Source of the DNA: an uncultured Lachnospiraceae bacterium
Lineage (GTDB): Bacteria > Bacillota > Clostridia > Lachnospirales > Lachnospiraceae
NCBI GenBank assembly: GCA_947164865.1
Contig: CAMUYA010000032.1
Location: 1 to 32,775 of the forward strand
DNA length: 32,775 nt
Reading direction: 5' to 3'
Below, one piece after another: positions 1-6,745 of this stretch (its first letter is position 1; every line of letters begins with the position of its first letter). The translations under genes were made by a program, and so were the position numbers. The notes under the pieces were generated by a model, which did no database searches, was not told the DNA's origin, and saw nothing but the letters and a program-made list of their open reading frames with translations.

Positions 1-290
1 GCGCTCGATTGCGTGTTGGAATCGCTTATGTCGGACACGCGGAGCAGCCGGAAGCATAAAATAACGTGTCGCTCGCCCAAGCGACAGACACGTAGAATGG
101 CAAAAAGCGCCCGATTACGTGTCGCCAGGCATAAAAGCTGACACGTAAAAAAGGGAAAAGCGCTCGATTGCGTGTTGGAATCGCTTATGTCGGACACGCG
201 GAGCAGCCGGAAGCATAAAATAACGTGTCGCTCGCCCGAACGGCAGACATGCGGAGCAGCAAAAAGAGCTCGCTCGCGTGTCGGTGATAA
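1..290. repeat. Hairpin-forming repeat array with a 78-bp direct repeat
   Basis: A 78-bp segment at 1-78 recurs exactly at 160-237 (period 159). The array is built of short inverted repeats on a GCGTGT/ACGTGTC core facing its complement: 11-16 with 35-40, 64-73 with 80-93 (imperfect), ACGTGTC 117-123 with GACACGT 140-146, 170-175 with 194-199, and decayed copies to about 290. Short open frames cross it, but none has a ribosome site or a recognisable product, so I treat 1-340 as non-coding. A related array lies at 32615-32773. The function is unknown; REP-like or recombination-prone sequence is possible. Confidence 0.8.
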
Positions 291-340
291 AAAGTATCAA
301 GGAAAAGACGGAAAAAGACTGAAAGAAAGACGATAGAGAA

Positions 341-1963
341 GTGGAAGATTACAAAGAAGTAGAAGATATAAACAGCGCCGGCGAAAGCACTGACAAAGGT
401 TCCACCGGAAACAAAAGCGGTGAAAATACAAGATCCTCCGAATACGAGGATGTGTGCTTTGTGTGCCGCAGGCCCGAGAGCAAGGCGGGGGAGATGTTCC
501 ACCTGCCGAACCATATCTCAGTGTGTGCAGATTGCATGCGGCGCACCATGGAGACTGTGAGTGAGTTTGATTATCAGGGAATGTTCACACCCACTCCGAA
601 CGGCGGATATTTTGGAAATCCCTACATGAGCAATGGAATCAACGGCAACGGAAATGGCGGCAACGGGATCAGCGGTGACGGAAATGGCGGCAACGGGATC
701 AGCGGCGACGGAAATGGCGATGGCGACGGAAGAGGCGGCAACGGCAACGGCAACGGTGACGGACCGGATTACCCCAGGTTCAGCTTTATCAACCTGGCTA
801 ACCTGACCGGTGACGGCGGCATCCCCAACAAGCAGAAGCTAAAGAGAAAAAAGGATAAGGGGGAGCCAATCCTGGATATCAAAAACATTCCGCCTCCGCA
901 CAAGATCCGCGAGAAGCTGGATGAATATGTGGTGGGTCAGGACCACGCAAAAAAGGTTATTTCCGTAGCGGTCTACAACCACTACAAGCGCGTGGCTACC
1001 GGCACCATGGACGATATCGAGATCGAGAAGTCCAACATGCTGATGATAGGCCCCACAGGCTGCGGAAAGACATATCTTGTAAAGACTCTTGCAAGGCTTC
1101 TTGATGTGCCTCTTGCCATAGCGGATGCCACATCACTCACCGAGGCCGGTTACATCGGAGACGATATAGAGAGCGTAGTTTCAAAGCTTCTTGCCGCTGC
1201 CGACAATGATGTGGACAGAGCGGAAAAGGGGATCGTATTTATCGATGAGATAGACAAGATCGCCAAGAAGCAGAATGCAAATGCAAGAGATGTGTCCGGC
1301 GAGAGCGTGCAGCAGGGAATGCTTAAGCTTCTCGAAGGCGCTGATATAGAAGTTCCCGTAGGGGCTTCCAGCAAGGGCGCTATGGTGCCCCTTGCCACGA
1401 TCAACACCAGAAATATCCTGTTTATCTGCGGTGGTGCTTTCCCCGATCTTGAGGACATCATCAAAGAAAGACTCACCAAGAATGCACTTATAGGATTCGG
1501 TTCAACTCTCAAGACTGCTTTTGACAAGGAAGATATCCTGTCAAAGGTCAAGGTTGAGGATATCAGAAAGTTCGGAATGATTCCCGAGTTTATCGGACGT
1601 CTTCCGATTATATTCACTCTTCAGAGCCTTACCAAGGAGATGATGGTGAGGATCCTGAAAGAGCCCAAGAATGCGATATTAAAACAGTACGCAAAGCTCC
1701 TTGAACTCGATGAGGTTAAGCTTGTATTTACGGATGATGCCATGGATGCGATCGCGGAAAAGGCCATGGAGCAGGATACAGGTGCAAGAGCGCTGAGATC
1801 CATCATCGAAGAATTCATGCTCGACATAATGTATGAGATTCCCAAGGATGACAATATCGGCACAGTGACCATCACCGGAGATTATATCAAGGGAACCGGC
1901 GGCCCGGTCATCGGACTCAGGGGAGACGGTACTCCGCTGATCGAGGAGAAGACAGTGGAGTAG
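341..1963 (+). CDS. clpX: ClpX-type AAA+ unfoldase with extended repeat linker (variant ClpX)
   Basis: This is a hexameric AAA+ unfoldase of the ClpX family, expected to feed proteins to ClpP in the cytoplasm. Visible parts are a ribosome-poor GTG start, an acidic N-terminus, a four-cysteine zinc-binding domain (C39, C42, C62, C65), a Gly/Asn/Asp repeat linker at about 97-141, Walker A GPTGCGKT at 237-244, pore loop GYIG at 270-273, Walker B around D302-E303, the ClpP-docking IGF loop at 384-386 and sensor-2 GARALR at 481-486. At 540 residues it is about 110 longer than typical ClpX. The RKH pore-entrance loop is replaced near 342-350 by a sequence with no RKH. No clpP or tig is adjacent; carbamate kinase follows. 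It may be a second ClpX with altered substrate choice (inference). Family assignment is firm; the exact start is less so. Confidence 0.93.
   Translation: MEDYKEVEDINSAGESTDKGSTGNKSGENTRSSEYEDVCFVCRRPESKAGEMFHLPNHISVCADCMRRTMETVSEFDYQGMFTPTPNGGYFGNPYMSNGINGNGNGGNGISGDGNGGNGISGDGNGDGDGRGGNGNGNGDGPDYPRFSFINLANLTGDGGIPNKQKLKRKKDKGEPILDIKNIPPPHKIREKLDEYVVGQDHAKKVISVAVYNHYKRVATGTMDDIEIEKSNMLMIGPTGCGKTYLVKTLARLLDVPLAIADATSLTEAGYIGDDIESVVSKLLAAADNDVDRAEKGIVFIDEIDKIAKKQNANARDVSGESVQQGMLKLLEGADIEVPVGASSKGAMVPLATINTRNILFICGGAFPDLEDIIKERLTKNALIGFGSTLKTAFDKEDILSKVKVEDIRKFGMIPEFIGRLPIIFTLQSLTKEMMVRILKEPKNAILKQYAKLLELDEVKLVFTDDAMDAIAEKAMEQDTGARALRSIIEEFMLDIMYEIPKDDNIGTVTITGDYIKGTGGPVIGLRGDGTPLIEEKTVE
650..709 (+). 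repeat. 30-bp in-frame tandem repeat in the clpX linker
   Basis: Two 30-bp units at 650-679 and 680-709 differ by one base, and a partial third unit begins at 710. Each unit codes ten residues rich in Gly, Asn and Asp, so gain or loss of a unit would lengthen or shorten the flexible linker without breaking the frame. Confidence 0.85.
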
Positions 1964-1977
1964 GATAAGTAGGGATT

Positions 1978-2049
1978 AAACCAAGATGGGGGAGTAAACC
2001 AAGATGGGGGAGTAAACTAAGACAGGGGAGTAAACTAAGACAGGGGAGT
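1978..2049. repeat. Four 18-bp tandem repeats between clpX and the carbamate kinase gene
   Basis: Units lie at 1978-1995, 1996-2013, 2014-2031 and 2032-2049. The first two are identical (AAACCAAGATGGGGGAGT) and the last two are identical to each other (AAACTAAGACAGGGGAGT), which implies local duplication of a pair. Every unit ends in a GGGGAGT that resembles a ribosome site. The real ribosome site of the next gene, AAGGAG, follows just before the ATG at 2071. Confidence 0.9.
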
Positions 2050-2070
2050 AGGATAAAATAAGGAGTTAAA

Positions 2071-3006
2071 ATGAGTAAAGCTAAAATAGTTGTGGCGCTG
2101 GGACATGAAGCGCTGGGAAATACAACACTTGAGCAGCTGGATGCCGTAAAGGCCGCGGCAAAATCCCTGGCAGATCTTGCATGCATGGGTTATCAGCTCA
2201 CCATCACCCATTCAAACGGACATCAGGTGAGCATGATCCACAAGGCCATGACTGAGCTCAGAAGAGTTTATATCGATTACACTCCCGCACCTATGTGCGT
2301 GTGCTCCGCCATGAGCCAGGGTTATGTAGGCTATGATATCCAGAATTCGCTTCGAGCAGAGCTTATAGACAGAGGAGTTTCTACCCCTGTCAGCACCATC
2401 CTTACGCAGGTAGTGGTGGACCCTTATGATGAAGCTTTTTATGAACCCACCAAGGTTATAGGAAGGTTCATGTCTGCCGAGGATGCGGAGACAGAAATAA
2501 AGAAAGGCAATTATGTAAAGGAGTATCCCGGTCAGGGCTTCAGAAGAGTGGTTGCCGCACCCAAACCGGGAAAGATCGTAGAGATAGACGCTATCAAAGC
2601 GCTTGCCGATGCGGATCAGATAGTCATCGCCTGCGGTGGCGGCGGAATACCTGTGATCGAGCAGAATCATGCCCTTAAAGGTGCTTCTGCGGTCATCGAA
2701 AAGGATGCCATAGCCGGAAGGCTCGCATCAGAGCTTGAGTCTGATGCACTCGTGATACTGACAGGTGTGGAGTATGTATACACCGATTTCGGTAAAGAGA
2801 CCCAGGCTCCCATCACCGAGATGAATGTGGAAAAGGCAAAGGAGCTTATCGCACAGGGACAGTTTGGGGAAGGAAACATGCTCCCCAAGATAGAAGCTGC
2901 AATCGATTATCTTGAGAATAAAAAGGACGGAAAAGTCGTTATTACATCCATCGAGAAAGCGGCGGAGGGACTTAAAGGAAAGACCGGAACAGTGATCCAT
3001 GCGTGA
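2071..3006 (+). CDS. arcC: Carbamate kinase family protein (divergent active-site motifs)
   Basis: Member of the amino acid kinase fold that interconverts ATP plus carbamate and ADP plus carbamoyl phosphate, usually the last step of arginine or purine-derived carbamoyl fermentation. The 311-residue length fits the family. The central and C-terminal parts are typical: LTQVVVDPYDEAF, a PTK.IG segment, RRVVAAPKP, ACGGGGIPV, a VIEKD motif and a GQFGEGNMLPK segment. The N-terminal nucleotide-binding GGNAL is GHEAL here, and the usual HGNGPQVG is HSNGHQVS. This may mark a Clostridia subfamily rather than loss of function. Ribosome site AAGGAG precedes the ATG. The 3' end overlaps the next gene by 8 bp. 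No arginine deiminase or ornithine transcarbamylase gene is nearby. Confidence 0.85.
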   Translation: MSKAKIVVALGHEALGNTTLEQLDAVKAAAKSLADLACMGYQLTITHSNGHQVSMIHKAMTELRRVYIDYTPAPMCVCSAMSQGYVGYDIQNSLRAELIDRGVSTPVSTILTQVVVDPYDEAFYEPTKVIGRFMSAEDAETEIKKGNYVKEYPGQGFRRVVAAPKPGKIVEIDAIKALADADQIVIACGGGGIPVIEQNHALKGASAVIEKDAIAGRLASELESDALVILTGVEYVYTDFGKETQAPITEMNVEKAKELIAQGQFGEGNMLPKIEAAIDYLENKKDGKVVITSIEKAAEGLKGKTGTVIHA

Positions 3007-4606
3007 TATCAGAAAAAAAAGCATAAAAAATGACAAAACGATATATGCTTTATGCGCCGGTGCATTCCTGCTTCTATTTGTTCCGGTGCTTTTTGCCGTT
3101 ATATTGGGCGGAAACAAATTTGAGTATGAAGCCAACAACAAGATAGTCACAAGCTTTTCAAATCCTGTGCTTCTTCTTTTCGGGATCCCGCTTTTTATAC
3201 TGATATGCTTTCTTGTATTCTGGGGGATGAAGCTTCGCGTAAATGAGAAGAAAAAAGGGTTTTTCATTTTTGTCGGTCTCATAGCGGTGTATGCACTATG
3301 GTATGTGGTGAATCTCAGGATCTGCCGGATGATCGTGTACGGAACCGGCTGGGATGTGTCGGTGGTAACAGGCACGGTGTATGACCTTTGGAACAACGGA
3401 GAGGTCGGAACCGACACATATTATTCTATATATCCCAACAATATACCCATCCTGTGGCTGCTTCACAGGATATATGAAAAAGCGTTTGCACTTAAGGATT
3501 ATCCGTATTTCCCCGAGTTTCTGTGGATACAGGTGCTCTGTGTGATGGAATCCGTAACGGGAGTGGTGCTCGGCGCCGCGGCTTATGCAGCCACCAAAAA
3601 GGCGGTACCTGTTATCGTATCAGGGATCCTTTTTTTGGCGCTCTGCGGAGTATCACCGTGGACGATCATTCCCTACACGGATTCGTTTACGATAATCGCG
3701 CCCATTTTTGTGATATGTTTATATATCATATATACTAAGACAGATAGCAAGCTGAAATACCTGCTGATCCCCTTCATCGAGATCGCCGGGATAGCAGGCG
3801 GGCTTCTCAAGGTTACCAATTATGTGGTGCTGATAGCGATCGTTGTTGTTGAGATCGCAAGATGCTTTTTCGATATCAATAAGAGATGGAAAACACTCTG
3901 CGTCATTATTCTTCTGTGCGTGGGAATGTTCTTTTCCCAGAAGATGATGAATGACAAATTCATCAAAGATACCGGAGCAGAGATAAACAAAACGGTCTCC
4001 GTGAGCTGGCATCATTATTTCTATATGGGTCTGATGGAAGGAAGCACCGGTTCGTACAATCCGCAGGCGGCATCGATTTTGGGAAATTATGAGACGCAGC
4101 GGGAGAGACAGAAGGATGAGCTAAGGCTTGCGGGAGATATCATAAAGAGCAGGACTTTCGGGCAGAATGCAAATTTTGCCCTGCGAAAGATGGTGATGAC
4201 CTTCAATGACGGTTCCTTCTCGTGGAACTGCGAGGGAGGCATGAGAAAAACCGAATACAGGAGCATCTCGGAGAGCAGGTTTAAGCCGCTGATGAGGGAC
4301 TTTTTCTGGAGCGGAGGAAAGGATTACAAGGCCTTTCTCACCTACAGCCAGTGGATATGGATATTTGTGATGGTGGGCATCCCCGGTGCGTTTTTCGCGG
4401 GATTTGAGCTTATAAAAACCAAAAAGGAGAATGCGCTCTGGCTTGGAGCTGCGTTCCTTTCACTGCTGGGGAATTTCCTGTTTATACTTTTATTTGAAGC
4501 AAGAGCAAGATACCTTATCAGCTTCCTGCCGGTATACATACTGCTTGCAAGCCTGGGATACTGCAGGATGGCGGAGGCTGTGGTCAGGACGCTGAAGAAG
4601 AGGTAA
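2999..4606 (+). CDS. Multi-pass membrane protein, GT-C-like glycosyltransferase candidate
   Basis: A 535-residue integral membrane protein with about 11-12 hydrophobic segments spread over its whole length. After the third segment is an extracytoplasmic stretch with GWDVSVV, then a YYSIYPNN motif, which resembles the first large loop of GT-C glycosyltransferases that use polyprenyl-phosphate sugars. A second polar loop of about 100 residues lies before the last three membrane segments. The gene starts inside the end of the carbamate kinase gene (8-bp overlap), so translation may be coupled. The glycosyltransferase role is inferred from fold-like layout and from the neighbouring sugar genes; no specific subfamily or substrate can be named. 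Confidence 0.7.
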   Translation: MRDIRKKSIKNDKTIYALCAGAFLLLFVPVLFAVILGGNKFEYEANNKIVTSFSNPVLLLFGIPLFILICFLVFWGMKLRVNEKKKGFFIFVGLIAVYALWYVVNLRICRMIVYGTGWDVSVVTGTVYDLWNNGEVGTDTYYSIYPNNIPILWLLHRIYEKAFALKDYPYFPEFLWIQVLCVMESVTGVVLGAAAYAATKKAVPVIVSGILFLALCGVSPWTIIPYTDSFTIIAPIFVICLYIIYTKTDSKLKYLLIPFIEIAGIAGGLLKVTNYVVLIAIVVVEIARCFFDINKRWKTLCVIILLCVGMFFSQKMMNDKFIKDTGAEINKTVSVSWHHYFYMGLMEGSTGSYNPQAASILGNYETQRERQKDELRLAGDIIKSRTFGQNANFALRKMVMTFNDGSFSWNCEGGMRKTEYRSISESRFKPLMRDFFWSGGKDYKAFLTYSQWIWIFVMVGIPGAFFAGFELIKTKKENALWLGAAFLSLLGNFLFILLFEARARYLISFLPVYILLASLGYCRMAEAVVRTLKKR

Positions 4607-4722
4607 CGGAAAGAAAACGCCAGATAGAAAATAAATAATTAAAACAAAAAAGAAAAAGATAACAGAAAAAAGAGACAGAAAAACAAAAAACAGAAAGACA
4701 AAAACAGAAAAAAAACAGATAA
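4607..4722 (+). other. A-rich, pyrimidine-poor spacer
   Basis: The 116 bp between two genes is nearly all A and G on the + strand after the first 30 bases, made of irregular ACAGAAA-like units. It holds no clear ribosome site for the next gene and no obvious hairpin. It may act as an unstructured A-rich leader. Confidence 0.7.
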
Positions 4723-5286
4723 ATGAACAAAGAAGAACTGAGTTTATGGAAAAATAAATATTCGGACATTTCAAGTGATGTTTACATCCGCCCGATGAGG
4801 GAAGAGGACGTGGACCGGTGGGTTACATGGAGAAACTCTGACCATGTAAAGAATTATTATATTTACCGTGGCGTGTTTACCAGGCAGTCGCAACTTGAAT
4901 GGATGAAGGCAAACGTAGAAACGGGCAAAGCCTGCCTGATGATCATCTGCCTGTCGGAAAACGACAGACCGATAGGCTGCGTTCATATAAAAGATATCGA
5001 CCGTGTTCACAACAAGGGCGAATATGGTATATTTATAGGTGAGGCGGATGTGCACGGAAACGGATACGGAAGCGCCGCCGCCAAAATGATGCTCCGTTAC
5101 GGCTTTGAAGAGCTTTCGCTTCACAGGATATATCTTGAGGCCATCGAGGGAAATGACAGAGCCATAAAGAGTTACGAGCATGCGGGGTTTGTAAAAGAGG
5201 GCGTGCTCAGGGATAATGTTCTGATCGAGGGGACATACAGGAACATTGTCTGGATGGGAGCGATCAATCCAAAGGAGAATTCTTGA
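4723..5286 (+). CDS. GNAT N-acetyltransferase, RimJ/RimL-like, probable amino-sugar acetylase
   Basis: A 187-residue GNAT-fold enzyme that would move acetyl from acetyl-CoA to an amine. The N-terminal IRPMREEDVD and WRNSDHV segments, the acetyl-CoA pyrophosphate loop around HGNGYGSAA, and the NDRAIKSYEHAGF segment are typical of the RimJ/RimL branch, which includes amino-sugar acetylases. Its neighbour is an FdtA-like isomerase (1-bp start/stop overlap), and an RffA/WecE aminotransferase lies 12 kb downstream, so a plausible job is N-acetylation of a dTDP-amino-dideoxyhexose, parallel to WecD/RffC. A ribosomal-protein acetylase cannot be ruled out from sequence alone. The start ATG follows an A-rich tract without a clear Shine-Dalgarno. 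Confidence 0.82.
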   Translation: MNKEELSLWKNKYSDISSDVYIRPMREEDVDRWVTWRNSDHVKNYYIYRGVFTRQSQLEWMKANVETGKACLMIICLSENDRPIGCVHIKDIDRVHNKGEYGIFIGEADVHGNGYGSAAAKMMLRYGFEELSLHRIYLEAIEGNDRAIKSYEHAGFVKEGVLRDNVLIEGTYRNIVWMGAINPKENS

Positions 5287-5696
5287 TGAACATAGAAGAC
5301 AGATATAAAATACTGAGCTTTCCCGATCTGGGCGACGAGAGAGGAAATCTGGTGGTCGTGGAAGGCGGCATGCAGATACCTTTTGATATAAAGAGGATAT
5401 TCTATATTTACGGATCCGATGATACCGTTGTGAGAGGTCAGCATGCAAATCTTCGCTCGGAATTTGTGCTCATAAATGTGGCCGGAACCAGCAAGGTCAA
5501 GGTGGACGACGGCAAAGAGACCAGAGTGATCGAGCTGAATCAGCCCAGGATGGGTGTGTATCTCTCAAAGATGCTCTGGAAGGAAATGTACGATTTCTCG
5601 GCAGACTCCGTGCTGCTGGTGCTCTCAAACGAGCATTATGATGCGGGCGAATATGTGAGAGAGTATGACGAGTATCTTAGATTATTAGGCCATTGA
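5286..5696 (+). CDS. FdtA/QdtA-like sugar 3,4-ketoisomerase (WxcM-like cupin)
   Basis: A 136-residue single-domain cupin of the WxcM/FdtA family. Characterised members convert dTDP-4-keto-6-deoxyglucose to the 3-keto isomer, a step toward 3-amino sugars. Family marks are DERGNLVVVEGG, PFDIKRIFYIYG, the RGxHA segment, VKVDDGKE and the SNEHYDAGEYVREYDEYL tail. The family's HAH active-site motif reads H53-A-N55 here, so the second His is Asn. I chose ATG 5286, which overlaps the previous stop (TGATG) and lies 8 nt after AAAGGAG; a TTG three bases upstream is less likely. The expected FdtB/QdtB partner is not in the window; the only aminotransferase is RffA/WecE-like. Confidence 0.85.
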   Translation: MNIEDRYKILSFPDLGDERGNLVVVEGGMQIPFDIKRIFYIYGSDDTVVRGQHANLRSEFVLINVAGTSKVKVDDGKETRVIELNQPRMGVYLSKMLWKEMYDFSADSVLLVLSNEHYDAGEYVREYDEYLRLLGH

Positions 5697-5732
5697 TACT
5701 ACGGCGGGTATAGCTGATCATCCATAAATAAC

Positions 5733-5761
5733 CGGACAATATTTCAGGCAGGGGATATAAA
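5733..5761 (+). promoter_or_regulatory. Possible sigma-A promoter before the GtrB-like gene
   Basis: CGGACA (4 of 6 matches to the -35 consensus), a 17-bp spacer and TATAAA (5 of 6) lie in the 95-bp gap ahead of the gene at 5792. The -35 element is weak. Confidence 0.35.
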
Positions 5762-5791
5762 AATAAGAGACGGGGGGACATAGGAGAAAAA

Positions 5792-6745
5792 ATGAGTAAG
5801 ATTTCGATAGTTGTACCTGTATATTATAACGAGGATACGTTGGAGCTTCTGTACGAGGATATGAAAAACAAGATCCTCGATCAGCTCGGAGATTATGAGA
5901 TCGTGTTTGTCGATGACGGTTCCGGGGATTCTTCATGGGAAGTGATGAACCGCATCAGAGAGAAGGACGATAACGTTAAATGCGTGAAGCTCTCGAAGAA
6001 TTACGGTGAGCACAGTGCGCTCCTTGCCGGGCTTTCCGAATGCACCGGAGACTGTGCCGTCACCAAACAGGCGGACCTTCAGGAGGATTCCGCCATCATC
6101 CTTGAGATGTACGAGAGCTGGAAAAAGGGGAACAAGGTTGTCCTCGCGATCAGAAAGGAAAGAAAAGAAAACCCTGTAAAGGTGTTTTTCGCAAACTGTT
6201 ATTATGCAATCGTAAGACGGATGATAAATAAAAACATGCCCAAGGGAGGGTGTGACTGTTACCTTATCGACCGTAAGGTCATCGAAGTGCTCGAGAGGCT
6301 GGATGAAAAGAATTCATCCCTCACTCTGCAGGTAATGTGGGTCGGATTTAAGACCGATATGATCTACTTTGTAAGGCAGGACCGCGAGATCGGAAAATCT
6401 CGCTGGACACTGTCCAAAAAGATCAAGCTGGTAGTGGACTCGGTGATGAGCTTTTCCTATGCTCCGATGCGCATCATGATGGGTGCAGGAGTGGTATTTG
6501 CCATAGCGGCGCTGGGAGTCATGATCGCCGTTCTGGTGGAGAAATTCACTGTCGGAACTCCCGTTGCAGGCTGGGCTTCTCTTATGTGTGTCGTTCTTTT
6601 GGGATTCGGTGTGATAATGATAATGCTGGGTGTGCTGGGTGAATACATCTGGAGAACCCTCGATGCATCCAGGAACCGTCCTCCTTTTATCATCGAAGAG
6701 GTACGTGAGAACAAGGATGCTCACATTGAGAAAAATGAAGGATAA
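5792..6745 (+). CDS. GtrB/DPM1-like family 2 glycosyltransferase with two C-terminal membrane helices
   Basis: A 317-residue GT2 enzyme of the polyprenyl-phosphate hexosyltransferase type, which charges a lipid phosphate with a sugar on the cytoplasmic face. Marks are IVVPVYYNE, VFVDDGSGD, LSKNYGEHSALLAGL, a GKSRWTLSKK segment and two C-terminal transmembrane helices at about 230-252 and 262-286. The usual DxD metal motif before LQ reads Q93-A94-D95, so the first Asp is Gln; the second GtrB of this window (16237) keeps DCD. This may be a natural subfamily or an altered donor site. AGGAG precedes the ATG. The 3' end overlaps the next gene by 11 bp, pairing it with a large membrane protein that could use its product. 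Confidence 0.88.
   Translation: MSKISIVVPVYYNEDTLELLYEDMKNKILDQLGDYEIVFVDDGSGDSSWEVMNRIREKDDNVKCVKLSKNYGEHSALLAGLSECTGDCAVTKQADLQEDSAIILEMYESWKKGNKVVLAIRKERKENPVKVFFANCYYAIVRRMINKNMPKGGCDCYLIDRKVIEVLERLDEKNSSLTLQVMWVGFKTDMIYFVRQDREIGKSRWTLSKKIKLVVDSVMSFSYAPMRIMMGAGVVFAIAALGVMIAVLVEKFTVGTPVAGWASLMCVVLLGFGVIMIMLGVLGEYIWRTLDASRNRPPFIIEEVRENKDAHIEKNEG

Noticed and set aside
115..514. Minus-strand open frames over the left repeat array and the clpX 5' end
   Set aside because: They read through repeats and the antisense of clpX and have no ribosome site or recognisable product.
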